Origin: Winogradskyella pacifica
Lineage (GTDB): Bacteria > Bacteroidota > Bacteroidia > Flavobacteriales > Flavobacteriaceae
Reading direction: 5' to 3'
Assembly (NCBI RefSeq): GCF_013403915.1
Contig: NZ_JABFDI010000017.1
Span: 24,085-88,084, forward strand
DNA: 64,000 nucleotides
The translations under genes were made by a program, and so were the position numbers. Under the pieces are notes generated by a model. It was not told where the DNA came from, did not search any database, and was given only the letters and a program-made list of their open reading frames with translations. Shown piece by piece: positions 25,067 to 33,860 of this stretch (position 1 is its first letter; every line of letters starts with the position of its first letter).

Positions 25067-26188
25067 ATGGCAAATTTCATAGAACTTTTCGATACTTATA
25101 ATTGGGATAACACACTGAAAAGCATTTTCAGTAAAACGACCGTTGATGTAGAAAATGCTTTGGCAAAAGAAAAGCTGGATTTAGAAGATTTTAAAGCCTT
25201 AATTTCTCCTGCTGCAAAACCATTTTTGGAACGAATGGCACAAAAAAGTAGCAGGCTTACTAAAAAACGATTTGGGAATACTATACAGATGTACGCACCA
25301 ATGTATTTAAGTAACGAGTGCCAGAATATTTGTACGTATTGCGGATTTAGTATGACTAATAAAATACCAAGACGCACATTAACCGATGCTGAAATTTTAA
25401 AAGAAGTGGCTTTTTTAAAAGCAAAAGGATATGACCATATCTTACTAGTGACAGGTGAAGCCAATAAAACGGTAGGCGTCAATTATATTAAAAACGCGAT
25501 TAAAATAATACGTTCTCAATTCTCGAATATTACTATAGAAGTACAGCCTTTAGATCAAGATGAATATGAGTTGTTAATTGAAAACGGATTGTACGCCGTG
25601 TTGGTATATCAAGAAACGTATCACAGAGAAGAATATAAGAAACACCATCCAAAAGGAAAGAAATCTAATTTTAATTACCGTTTAGATACACCAGATAGAT
25701 TAGGGAAAGCAGGCGTTCATAAAATTGGATTAGGTGCTTTGTTTGGTTTGGAAGATTGGCGTGCAGATAGTTTTTTTACAGCCTTACATTTAAAATATTT
25801 ACAGAAAACATACTGGAAAACAAAGTACTCCATTTCATTTCCAAGGTTGCGGCCGCATTCTGGAGGTTTAGAACCAAAAGTAGAAATGACCGATAGTGAT
25901 TTGGTGCAGCTAATTTGTGCTTTTCGTTTGTTAGATGAAGATATAGAATTATCTATGTCTACAAGAGAAAACGAAATATTTAGAAATAATATTGTGCAAT
26001 TAGGTGCCACTTCAATTAGCGCAGAATCTAAAACAAATCCAGGTGGTTATACTGTAGAACCACAATCGTTAGAGCAGTTTGAAATTTCCGATGAAAGAAG
26101 TACAGAAGAGGTCGTGAAAATGTTGAAAAGTCAAGGATTAGAAGTAGTTTGGAAAGATTGGGAACATTTTGAGGAAATACAGAAATAA
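25067..26188 (+). CDS. thiH: 2-iminoacetate synthase ThiH
   Basis: A 373-residue radical SAM tyrosine lyase that supplies dehydroglycine to ThiG. The cluster motif CxxxCxxC is Cys85, Cys89 and Cys92 in NECQNICTYCGFS. The presence of ThiH, and no glycine oxidase ThiO, indicates the tyrosine-dependent route. Its stop overlaps the next start by one base (TAATG). Confidence 0.96.
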   Translation: MANFIELFDTYNWDNTLKSIFSKTTVDVENALAKEKLDLEDFKALISPAAKPFLERMAQKSSRLTKKRFGNTIQMYAPMYLSNECQNICTYCGFSMTNKIPRRTLTDAEILKEVAFLKAKGYDHILLVTGEANKTVGVNYIKNAIKIIRSQFSNITIEVQPLDQDEYELLIENGLYAVLVYQETYHREEYKKHHPKGKKSNFNYRLDTPDRLGKAGVHKIGLGALFGLEDWRADSFFTALHLKYLQKTYWKTKYSISFPRLRPHSGGLEPKVEMTDSDLVQLICAFRLLDEDIELSMSTRENEIFRNNIVQLGATSISAESKTNPGGYTVEPQSLEQFEISDERSTEEVVKMLKSQGLEVVWKDWEHFEEIQK

Positions 26189-27237
26189 TGAGCCTTACCA
26201 TAGAAGAAAGAAAGCTATACAGTCGTCATCTTATTTTAGATGAAATAGGAGAAGTCGGACAATTAAAACTCAAGCAAGCAAAGGTTTTAGTTATTGGCGC
26301 AGGTGGTTTAGGTTGTCCTGTTTTGCAATATTTAACAGCGGCAGGTGTTGGAACTATTGGTGTAATTGATCATGATGTAGTTGATCAAAGTAATTTGCAG
26401 CGTCAAATTTTATATACTATTAATGATATTGGTTTGTCTAAAGCTGAAACTGCTGCTAAGCGATTATCTCAATTAAATCCGTTTGTGCTTTTTAATACTT
26501 ATAACGAAAAACTAACACGTGAAAATGCTATTGCTTTATTTACTAATTATGATATTATAATAGACGGAAGTGATAATTTTTCAACGCGATATTTAACAAA
26601 TGATGCCGCAGTAATGACTAACAAGCCTTTAGTTTATGGTGCTATTTTTAAATTTGAAGGACAAGTTAGTGTCTTTAATTATTTAGGAAGCGGAACTTAT
26701 AGATGCTTATACCCAACACCTCCAAAACCAGAAGATTCTCCCAATTGTTCAGAAATAGGAGTTTTAGGAGTGTTGCCTGGAATCATTGGGAGTTTACAGG
26801 TAAATGAAGCCATTAAAATTATTTGTGGTATTGGAGACGTGCTAACGAATAGGCTATTATTATTTGATGCTTTAAATCTGAATCAACAAATATTGGGTTT
26901 TGAAAAAGACGAAACTTCAGAAATTATGGCTTTAGAAAAAGATTACCATTTTTTCTGCGGAATTACTTCAACTAAAGAAATCACGCTAGATGAATTAAAT
27001 AAAAACAAGGCAAATTATAACTTATTAGATGTTAGAGAAATTCCCGAAAGAGAGAGGTATCATATTGGTGGACAACATATTCCTTTAGGGCAGTTATCAA
27101 AACGTTTTCAAGAAATTGATATTACTTTACCTATTGTAGTTTATTGTAAATCAGGTAAAAGAAGTCATAGAGCCATTTCTTTTCTGAAAGAGCAATTCGA
27201 TAAAGCTATTTTTTACAATTTAAAAGAGGGGTTATAG
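26188..27237 (+). CDS. thiF: ThiF/MoeB-type adenylyltransferase fused to rhodanese
   Basis: A 349-residue E1-like enzyme. The N-terminal domain has the ATP loop VIGAGGLGCPVLQYL (about residue 34) and DGSDNFSTRYLTND. The C-terminal rhodanese domain (about residues 262-349) has the active-site loop VVYCKSGKRS with Cys320. It should adenylate the ThiS C-terminus and may also deliver the persulfide sulfur. It could serve molybdopterin MoaD as well, but its place as the last gene of the thiamine operon favours ThiS. Confidence 0.9.
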   Translation: MSLTIEERKLYSRHLILDEIGEVGQLKLKQAKVLVIGAGGLGCPVLQYLTAAGVGTIGVIDHDVVDQSNLQRQILYTINDIGLSKAETAAKRLSQLNPFVLFNTYNEKLTRENAIALFTNYDIIIDGSDNFSTRYLTNDAAVMTNKPLVYGAIFKFEGQVSVFNYLGSGTYRCLYPTPPKPEDSPNCSEIGVLGVLPGIIGSLQVNEAIKIICGIGDVLTNRLLLFDALNLNQQILGFEKDETSEIMALEKDYHFFCGITSTKEITLDELNKNKANYNLLDVREIPERERYHIGGQHIPLGQLSKRFQEIDITLPIVVYCKSGKRSHRAISFLKEQFDKAIFYNLKEGL

Positions 27238-27390
27238 TCGAAAATTTAAAGCGTCGTTTTATTAAAACGTTATCTCGAAAAAATAGAAGAACTAACTATG
27301 GATATTCAGAAGTTATGATAATTGGTAGTTCAAATAGGTCTACTGATCACTTTAAATAAATTCTAAAATGTATTTAACTATTGAACATAA

Positions 27391-27415
27391 AAAAGCCTAT
27401 CTAAAAGACAGGCTC
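27391..27415 (-). terminator. Terminator of the cold-shock gene
   Basis: On the minus strand AGCCTGTCT-TTT-AGATAGGCT is followed by a run of T. It lies 30 bases downstream of the cold-shock stop codon. The rest of 27238-27390 holds only a short CGTTTTA/TAAAACG palindrome (27255-27269). Confidence 0.85.
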
Positions 27416-27444
27416 TATACTTAAAAAGGTTGTAAGGTATATAA

Positions 27445-27636
27445 TTATATAACTTTTACATTAACTGCGTTTAATCCTTTTTTTCCTTCTGCTAAATCGA
27501 ATTCTACATTATCACCTTCTCTAATCTCATCGACTAAACCAGAAATATGTACAAAATGCTCTTTGTTGTTCCCTTCTTCTGTTATGAATCCAAAACCTTT
27601 AGAGTCATTAAAAAATTTTACTGTACCAGTACTCAT
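27445..27636 (-). CDS. Cold-shock domain protein, CspA family
   Basis: A 63-residue single-stranded nucleic-acid-binding protein. RNP1 (KGFGFIT) and RNP2-like HFVHIS are intact. The start is set at MSTGTVKFFNDS; a longer upstream version would run through the predicted promoter. It is a monocistronic unit with its own promoter and terminator. Confidence 0.95.
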   Translation of the reverse strand: MSTGTVKFFNDSKGFGFITEEGNNKEHFVHISGLVDEIREGDNVEFDLAEGKKGLNAVNVKVI

Positions 27637-27660
27637 ATTAAAATATATTAAATTAAGCTG

Positions 27661-27689
27661 CAAATATAAGGTAATTAATTGAAATTCAA
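27661..27689 (-). promoter_or_regulatory. Promoter of the cold-shock gene
   Basis: Read on the minus strand: TTG (27687-27689), about 18 bases, then TATATTTG (27661-27668), close to the Bacteroidota housekeeping consensus. The leader is about 20 bases. Confidence 0.7.
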
Positions 27690-27757
27690 TTAATTTAATG
27701 CAGTTATTTTTTACGATAGTAACTATCTCTGTTATTAATGTTTATCTGTTAAGAAAA

Positions 27758-29656
27758 TTAAACATTATACTCAGATAAAGGTCTTGTAAATTTTTCAGGA
27801 TCAGCCGCTAAATGGTAACGTGGATCGTCGATAGCTTCAACGATAACATCTTTAAATTTAGGACTCGCTTTATACAGTAATATCTTACAATCTTCACTTA
27901 AGTGTTTTAGTTTGATTGTTTTTCCTTCAGCCTGGTATTTTTCAACAATAATAAAAATGGCTTCAATAGCAGAGTGATCCGAAATACGAGCTTCAACAAA
28001 ATCAATCTCTACATGATCTGGATCATTTTTAATATCGAATTTCTCATTAAAAGCGGTTATACTTCCAAAGAATAAGGGGCCCCAAATTTCATAAGTTTTA
28101 GTTCCATCTTCTTGAATACGCTTACGTGCTCTAATTTTCTTAGCATTTTCCCAAGCAAAAGATAAGGCAGAAATAATAACACCAACAAATACCGCAATGG
28201 CTAAGTCGAAGAAAACAGTAACTACCGAAACAATAACAAGTACAACGGCATCTGATACAGGTATCTTCTTCATGATTCGGAAACTAGACCAAGCAAATGT
28301 TTCAATAACCATCATAAACATCACACCGACTAAAGCTGCAATTGGCACTTGCTCAATATATTTATCAGCAAATAGGATGAATGTAAGTAAGGTTATTGCC
28401 ATCATTACACCAGACAAACGGCCTCTACCACCTGCATTAATGTTAATTACGGTTTGTCCAATCATACCACAACCACCAGTACCTCCAAAGATTCCGCTAA
28501 GCATGTTTCCAGAACCTTGAGCAATACATTCTCTATTTCCATCACCTCTTGAGTCTGTTAATTCATCTACAAGGTTCATGGTCATTAAAGTTTCAATCAA
28601 ACCTACTGATGCCGCTAAAAAGGCATAAGGCGCAATGAATTTTAAAGTGTCTAAGTTAAATGGCAAATGACTCCAAAGTTCCGCAAGGTTGAGTTTGCTA
28701 GACAATTCATCAAAGCCATTTAAACCTGCGCCACCACCATCTCTAATAAAATCACCAACATTAATAGACTGAAGCCCTCCAAAAATGGAAATTAAAGTCA
28801 CGATTAAAATCGCCGTCAATGCAGCAGGCATTTTTTTTGTTAATTTAGGTAGGCCCCAAATTATGAACATGGTTAGGAAAACCAAACCAATCATGATGTA
28901 TAGTTTCTGACCTTCCATAGTAGACTTTACAACTCCGTTGTCTCTTACAGAATAGAAGCCATCGTCTTTAATGTTAAAAACAACTTGTTTAGTATTTATA
29001 TCGTAAACTTGATTGTCCGATATAATAAAAACGGCTTCACCTGTGCTGATATTGGTTATTGATTCTTCATTAATTGAAAATATTTTGGTATCAGAAATTA
29101 AATCTTTAACGGAATTATCACTTAAATTGTAAACCCGTTCTTTTGAGACGGTTTTGCGCATGTTTTGTCCAAAAATATCCTTTGTATTTTCTTTAAACAT
29201 CCCAAGTTGTGCCAAGAAAATGACAATAGCTAATCCGTTTACAAACCCTAACATTACGGGATGTGGAATTAAACGTACAAATTTACCAAGCTTAAAAACG
29301 CCTGCTAATATTTGAATGAATCCCATTAAAACAACAGCGGCTAATAAATAGAAGTAGCCCATGTTATCCACAGGTGTATCAAATAAAAGACCTTTAGCGT
29401 GTCCTTCTTGAATCATGTGAACAAAAATAACAGCAACCGCACCAGCCGCTCCAGAGATTAATCCTGGTCTTCCACCAAAAAGTGCAGAGATGATTCCAAT
29501 TATAAAAGCACCAAAGAGGGCTACAATTGGACTAATTTGAGCAACAAAAGCAAAGGCAACTACCTCTGGAATCATTGCTAGTGATACCGTGATACCTGCA
29601 AGAATATCATTCTTAGGGTTTTGCGTAAAATTTTTAATGGTTTTTTGACCGAGCAT
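27758..29656 (-). CDS. SulP-family anion transporter with STAS domain
   Basis: A 632-residue membrane transporter for sulfate, bicarbonate or a similar anion. The N-terminal DILAGITVSLAMIPEVVAFAF and GLISGAAGAVAV are SulP landmarks; the membrane part ends near residue 500 and a cytoplasmic STAS domain follows (HVEIDFVEARISDHSAIEAI). An insertion of about 85 hydrophilic residues (approximately 165-250) with repeated YNLSDNSV / VYDINTKQVVFNI strands separates two membrane segments. The substrate cannot be told from sequence. Confidence 0.9.
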   Translation of the reverse strand: MLGQKTIKNFTQNPKNDILAGITVSLAMIPEVVAFAFVAQISPIVALFGAFIIGIISALFGGRPGLISGAAGAVAVIFVHMIQEGHAKGLLFDTPVDNMGYFYLLAAVVLMGFIQILAGVFKLGKFVRLIPHPVMLGFVNGLAIVIFLAQLGMFKENTKDIFGQNMRKTVSKERVYNLSDNSVKDLISDTKIFSINEESITNISTGEAVFIISDNQVYDINTKQVVFNIKDDGFYSVRDNGVVKSTMEGQKLYIMIGLVFLTMFIIWGLPKLTKKMPAALTAILIVTLISIFGGLQSINVGDFIRDGGGAGLNGFDELSSKLNLAELWSHLPFNLDTLKFIAPYAFLAASVGLIETLMTMNLVDELTDSRGDGNRECIAQGSGNMLSGIFGGTGGCGMIGQTVININAGGRGRLSGVMMAITLLTFILFADKYIEQVPIAALVGVMFMMVIETFAWSSFRIMKKIPVSDAVVLVIVSVVTVFFDLAIAVFVGVIISALSFAWENAKKIRARKRIQEDGTKTYEIWGPLFFGSITAFNEKFDIKNDPDHVEIDFVEARISDHSAIEAIFIIVEKYQAEGKTIKLKHLSEDCKILLYKASPKFKDVIVEAIDDPRYHLAADPEKFTRPLSEYNV

Positions 29657-29681
29657 AATACTTTTTATTTGTAAAAGGCGG

Positions 29682-29689
29682 CAAAGGTA
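29682..29689 (-). promoter_or_regulatory. -7 element of the SulP gene promoter
   Basis: TACCTTTG on the minus strand fits TAnnTTTG, 25 bases before the start codon. A -33 TTG was not clear. Confidence 0.5.
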
Positions 29690-29730
29690 GACTTTTTGAA
29701 TTTAATCTAAAAAGCAGTAGTTTGTTAAAC

Positions 29731-29763
29731 AAAAAAAGCATCGGTGGATACCAATGCTTTTCT
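29731..29763 (-). terminator. Terminator of the hutU operon
   Basis: On the minus strand AAAAGCAT and ATGCTTTT form the stem, followed by seven T. It lies just past the DUF4136 gene stop. Confidence 0.8.
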
Positions 29764-29784
29764 ATTTGTTTTGTGTGCTATATA

Positions 29785-30336
29785 TTATTTTTCCTCTGGA
29801 GGAAACTGCTCTAACATTTGAGATACAAATTCTTTTATACGTTCGTCTTTCTTATCTGGGTTACTAGCATTAAGATTTCCTGTACCTGAACCTTGCCAGA
29901 TGAGTTCTTTTTTGTTCGCATCAATAAGATCTATAAATAGCATACCTTCAGTAGTGGTTGTGACTTGGTTATTGTTCCAGCCAGATCTCCAGCCCCAGCC
30001 ACCATAACCGCCCCAACCCCAAGCACCATTGCCCCAAGCATTGTTGTATACATCAACGCGTTGGTTAGATTTGGTAAATATACTCACTAGCATATTTGGA
30101 TTTTCTGATTTGGTATAACCTTTCGCCATTAGTTCCGCTTCAATGGCTCTTAGAATACGACGCTTATCAATGTCGTTGATTTCTGCCTTGTCAATTCCGG
30201 GTTTGAAAAATGCAAAGGTTTTATAATTGTCAAAATTTGCTTCTCTATCGTAATCAGCTGCAACTCGTACGGAGCTGCAAGAAGCTAATCCTATCAATAA
30301 GAGAAACATTGGTGTAAATTTTAATAGCTTTTTCAT
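29785..30336 (-). CDS. DUF4136 lipoprotein
   Basis: A 183-residue lipoprotein: MKKLLKFTPMFLLLIGLASC gives a lipobox with Cys20. The mature domain fits DUF4136 (YDREANFDNYKTFAFF; ILRAIEAELMAKGYTKSENPNMLV; LIDANKKELIWQGSGTG). A Gly/Trp-rich stretch (WGNGAWGWGGYGGWGWRSGW) sits in the middle. Likely anchored to the outer membrane; function unknown. Separated by 17 bases from the end of hutU, so probably co-transcribed. Confidence 0.88.
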   Translation of the reverse strand: MKKLLKFTPMFLLLIGLASCSSVRVAADYDREANFDNYKTFAFFKPGIDKAEINDIDKRRILRAIEAELMAKGYTKSENPNMLVSIFTKSNQRVDVYNNAWGNGAWGWGGYGGWGWRSGWNNNQVTTTTEGMLFIDLIDANKKELIWQGSGTGNLNASNPDKKDERIKEFVSQMLEQFPPEEK

Positions 30337-30353
30337 AATTTCTTTTTTTTTAA

Positions 30354-32354
30354 TTATACTTTATCTAATAAATTATCATCAACGAAATTAGGTAAGGTTA
30401 TTTTTAAATTAGGTTCGACTTCCATAGCACGTTTTATTGCAAAAACGGCTCCTTCATTTCTAGCCCAACTTCGTCTTGAAATACCGTTATTAACGTCCCA
30501 AAACAGCATTTGTTTTAATTTTTTTGATGCTTCCTTAGTACCATCAAGAACCATACCAAATCCACCGTTTATAACTTCGCCCCATCCAACGCCTCCTCCG
30601 TTATGAATGCTTACCCATGTGGCTCCTCTAAAGCTATCACCAATCACATTTTGTATAGACATATCTGCTGTAAAACGAGAGCCGTCGTAAATATTACTAG
30701 TCTCTCTGTATGGGGAATCGGTTCCTGAGACATCGTGATGATCTCTTCCTAAAATAACAGTTTCAATTTCTCCATTCTTTATGGCTTGGTTAAAGGCTTC
30801 GGCAATTTTCATGCGTCCTTCTGCATCTGCATATAAAATTCTGGCTTGTGAACCTACCACGAGTTTGTTTTCTTGCGCACCTTTAATCCATTGAATATTA
30901 TCAGCCATTTGTTGCTGAATCTCTTCAGGGGAATTCTTTTTAATGTCTTCTAAAACTTTACAGGCAATAGCATCTGTTTTTATCAAATCTTCCGGCTTAC
31001 CAGAAGCACAAACCCAGCGAAATGGACCAAAGCCATAATCGAAACACATTGGTCCCATAATATCTTGAACATAACTTGGGTATCTAAAATCGATACCATT
31101 TTCTGCCATAATATCAGCACCAGCACGAGACGCTTCTAACAAGAAGGCGTTTCCATAATCGAAGAAATAAGTGCCTTTTGAGGTGTGCTTGTTTATAGCG
31201 TTTGTATGACGACGTAAGGTTTCTTGAACTTTCTCTTTAAATAATTCTGGTTGGTTCGCCATCATGTCGTTAGCATCTTCAAAAGAAATATCCGCAGGAT
31301 AATAACCACCAGCCCAAGGATTATGAAGCGATGTTTGGTCGCTTCCTAAGTCAACATGAACATTAGCGTCATCAAATTTTTCCCATACATCAACAATGTT
31401 TCCGAGATAAGCGATTGAAATGGTTTCTTTATCAGCTTTAGCTTTTTCAACACGAGTAACAAGTTGATCTAAATCGGTTATTTTTTCATCGATCCAACCT
31501 TGATCTAATCGTACTTGCGTGATCTTAGGATTTACTTCAGCACAAACGGTAATACAGCCTGCAATGTTTCCTGCTTTTGGTTGTGCGCCAGACATGCCTC
31601 CTAATCCTGAGGTGACAAATAAATTGCCTTTTGGTTCTTTTTTGATTTTCCTAAAACCGTTAAGCACTGTGATAGTTGTGCCATGTACGATGCCTTGTGG
31701 GCCAATATACATGTAGCTTCCGGCAGTCATTTGGCCGTATTGTGTAACGCCTAAAGCGTTGAATTTCTCCCAGTCATCTGGTTGGGAGTAATTCGGAATC
31801 ATCATACCGTTAGTTACCACAACTCTTGGTGCTTCTTTATGCGATGGAAACAATCCCATAGGATGACCAGAATACATGGTCAGGGTTTGTTCATCATTCA
31901 TTTCTGCCAAATACTTCATGGTTAGTCGGTATTGTGCCCAGTTTGAAAACACGCCTCCATTACCACCATAAGTAATTAATTCGTGGGGATGTTGTGCCAC
32001 GGCATAATCTAAATTATTCTGAATCATTAGCATAATAGCGGCAGCTTGTGTTGATTTTGCAGGATATTCAGAAATTGGTCTGGCATACATTTTATAGTCT
32101 GGTCGTAAACGGTACATGTAGATTCTGCCATAAGTATCTAACTCGTTTTTAAACTCAGGTAATAAGGTTTTATGATCTTTTTTGTCAAAATAACGCAAAG
32201 CATTTCTAAGCGCTAATTTTTCTTCTTCTGCAGAAAGAATTGCCTTGCGTTTCGGTGCATGATTTATCGAAGTATCGTAAGGCTTTGGTTCTGGTAATAT
32301 GTTTGGAATGCCTTCTAAAATTTGATCTTTAAACGAGAGTTTTGTAGTATGCAT
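30354..32354 (-). CDS. hutU: Urocanate hydratase HutU
   Basis: A 666-residue NAD-containing enzyme of histidine breakdown, converting urocanate to imidazolone propionate. It belongs to the longer form of the family (about 660-680 residues, against about 555 in Pseudomonas). Landmarks are YGGNGGVFSNWAQYRLTMKYL, TMYSGHPMGLFPS, GQMTAGSYMYIGPQGIVHGT and GSDQTSLHNPWAGGYYP. The ATG at 32354 is selected because it overlaps the preceding gene's stop by one base. No other hut gene is nearby. Confidence 0.94.
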   Translation of the reverse strand: MHTTKLSFKDQILEGIPNILPEPKPYDTSINHAPKRKAILSAEEEKLALRNALRYFDKKDHKTLLPEFKNELDTYGRIYMYRLRPDYKMYARPISEYPAKSTQAAAIMLMIQNNLDYAVAQHPHELITYGGNGGVFSNWAQYRLTMKYLAEMNDEQTLTMYSGHPMGLFPSHKEAPRVVVTNGMMIPNYSQPDDWEKFNALGVTQYGQMTAGSYMYIGPQGIVHGTTITVLNGFRKIKKEPKGNLFVTSGLGGMSGAQPKAGNIAGCITVCAEVNPKITQVRLDQGWIDEKITDLDQLVTRVEKAKADKETISIAYLGNIVDVWEKFDDANVHVDLGSDQTSLHNPWAGGYYPADISFEDANDMMANQPELFKEKVQETLRRHTNAINKHTSKGTYFFDYGNAFLLEASRAGADIMAENGIDFRYPSYVQDIMGPMCFDYGFGPFRWVCASGKPEDLIKTDAIACKVLEDIKKNSPEEIQQQMADNIQWIKGAQENKLVVGSQARILYADAEGRMKIAEAFNQAIKNGEIETVILGRDHHDVSGTDSPYRETSNIYDGSRFTADMSIQNVIGDSFRGATWVSIHNGGGVGWGEVINGGFGMVLDGTKEASKKLKQMLFWDVNNGISRRSWARNEGAVFAIKRAMEVEPNLKITLPNFVDDNLLDKV

Positions 32355-32515
32355 TACTTCTTTTTTAATGTGTTTTTGTTGAATCCATATGGACAATGTC
32401 TGCAGCCGCTTTCGCAACAATAACCACGTTTTAAATGGTATTGCTCAGTAAAACAGCGGTAACCTTCTGGTGTTAGGTAGTAGTCACCGTCTTCAATGGG
32501 AATATATTTTTTCAT
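32354..32515 (-). CDS. Small cysteine-rich protein, DUF5522 family
   Basis: A 53-residue protein, MKKYIPIEDGDYYLTPEGYRC..., with the cysteine cluster GYCCESGCRHCPYGF that could bind metal. The ATG at 32515 is chosen since the -7 promoter element lies right before it. The stop overlaps the hutU start (TAATG), indicating coupled translation. Function unknown; family members are small and widely found in Bacteroidota. Confidence 0.85.
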   Translation of the reverse strand: MKKYIPIEDGDYYLTPEGYRCFTEQYHLKRGYCCESGCRHCPYGFNKNTLKKK

Positions 32516-32522
32516 ATGTAAA

Positions 32523-32530
32523 CAAAGATA
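32523..32530 (-). promoter_or_regulatory. -7 element giving an almost leaderless hutU transcript
   Basis: TATCTTTG on the minus strand, with only 7 bases between its last G and the ATG of the DUF5522 gene. The predicted transcript has a leader of only a few bases. Confidence 0.6.
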
Positions 32531-32565
32531 ACGTAATTTGGTTTGATTTTTGAAACGAATAAAGC

Positions 32566-32895
32566 ATGATATTGATTTCGAAATATTTAGTGCCAAAAGG
32601 TTATCTGGGAATTACTATTTTTCCTTTTATGTTTTTAAAGACTGAAGATTTAAAGCGTAATGCTGTACTAATAAATCATGAAAAAATTCATCTCAAACAA
32701 CAGCTTGAGTTGTTGATTCTTCCATTTTATGTGCTGTACACAATTGAATTTTTATGTCGATTAATTCAAAATAAAAAATGGGATTTAGCCTATAGGAATA
32801 TTTCTTTTGAACGTGAAGCATATAGGCATGAAAAGGATCTCGACTATTTAAAATCGAGACCTTTGTATAATGTGTTTAAATTTATTAGAAATTAA
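32566..32895 (+). CDS. Small membrane-associated protein with HExxH motif
   Basis: A 109-residue protein of unknown function, divergent from the DUF5522-hutU operon. It has the motif INHEKIHLKQQLEL (HExxH), a hydrophobic segment LLILPFYVLYTIEFLCRL and a downstream FEREAY glutamate, the pattern of a minimal zincin-type metalloprotease. It ends RPLYNVFKFIRN. Proteolytic activity is inferred from the motif alone. The ATG is 50 bases from the opposite start. Confidence 0.75.
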   Translation: MILISKYLVPKGYLGITIFPFMFLKTEDLKRNAVLINHEKIHLKQQLELLILPFYVLYTIEFLCRLIQNKKWDLAYRNISFEREAYRHEKDLDYLKSRPLYNVFKFIRN

Positions 32896-32923
32896 TTATT
32901 GCGATTTTTTCTTCGCCATCAAC

Positions 32924-32931
32924 TAACTTTG
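32924..32931 (+). promoter_or_regulatory. -7 element before the PLP deaminase gene
   Basis: TAACTTTG fits TAnnTTTG. It lies 20 bases before the TTG start at 32952 and supports that start. Confidence 0.5.
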
Positions 32932-32951
32932 TTGTTGTAAAAATAAAGCCG

Positions 32952-33857
32952 TTGTTAAATAATAGTACTCATAATCAGCATTTATCTCTTCCAAATACTT
33001 CTATTAAAATAGCAATTAAGCGCGAAGACTTAATTCATCCGTTTATTTCTGGAAATAAGTATCGTAAGTTAAAATTCAATATTGAAGACGCTAAAGTGAA
33101 TAATGTAAAAACCTTATTAACCTTTGGAGGTGCATTTTCAAACCATATTGCTGCTGTGGCTTATGCCGGAAAAGAATATGGTTTTAATACGATTGGGGTC
33201 ATAAGAGGGGAGGAGTTAAGGGAAAAGAAAGATTTAAACCCAACCTTAACGTTTGCAAAATCTTGTGGTATGCAGTTTGAATTTGTGTCTCGGGAGGTCT
33301 ATCGAACTAAAACAGACAGTGCTTTTATAAATAGCTTAAGAAATGAATTCGGGGATTTTTATTTAATTCCCGAAGGAGGTACAAATGAATTAGCAGTAAA
33401 GGGTTGTGAGGACATCCTAGAAGAAAACGATTCTAAATTTGATTATATCTGTTGTGCAGTAGGAACAGGTGGGACAATTTCAGGATTAATTAATTCATCT
33501 GAAAAGCATCAAAAAATATTAGGCTTTCCGGCTTTAAAAGGTGATTTTTTACAAGAAGATATTCGTAAATTTGCAAATCAAGACAATTGGAAATTAATAA
33601 CGGATTATCATTTTGGTGGTTATGGTAAAATAAAGCCCGAGTTGATTTCGTTTGTTAATACGTTTAAGAATGATTATAATATTCCATTAGATCCGATTTA
33701 TACAGGTAAAATGCTATTTGGAATATTTGATTTAATTGCTCTTGGATATTTTCCAGCGGATTCTAAAATACTTGTCATACATACCGGAGGTTTGCAAGGT
33801 ATTGCAGGTGTAAATGATATGTTGAAGCGTAAAAATCGCCCTTTAATTGAAATATAA
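32952..33857 (+). CDS. ACC deaminase / D-cysteine desulfhydrase family PLP enzyme
   Basis: A 301-residue fold-type II PLP enzyme. PFISGNKYRKLKFN carries the PLP lysine, TFGGAFSNHIAAVAYAGKEYGF is the substrate loop, and CCAVGTGGTISGLI is the phosphate-binding loop. The protein is somewhat shorter than biochemically studied ACC deaminases (about 340). D-cysteine desulfhydrase activity is at least as likely as ACC deaminase. Start is a TTG at 32952. Three bases separate it from the glucosaminidase gene. Confidence 0.85.
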   Translation: MLNNSTHNQHLSLPNTSIKIAIKREDLIHPFISGNKYRKLKFNIEDAKVNNVKTLLTFGGAFSNHIAAVAYAGKEYGFNTIGVIRGEELREKKDLNPTLTFAKSCGMQFEFVSREVYRTKTDSAFINSLRNEFGDFYLIPEGGTNELAVKGCEDILEENDSKFDYICCAVGTGGTISGLINSSEKHQKILGFPALKGDFLQEDIRKFANQDNWKLITDYHFGGYGKIKPELISFVNTFKNDYNIPLDPIYTGKMLFGIFDLIALGYFPADSKILVIHTGGLQGIAGVNDMLKRKNRPLIEI

Positions 33858-33860
33858 AAC

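Noticed and set aside
27637..27663. Upstream start of the cold-shock gene
   Set aside because: It would run into the -7 element; the family begins at MSTGTVKFF.
28197..28520. 107-codon plus-strand frame inside the SulP gene
   Set aside because: Antisense shadow of conserved transmembrane segments.
32355..32420. Longer HutU starting at 32420
   Set aside because: The added residues overlap the DUF5522 gene; the ATG overlapping its stop is the natural coupled start.
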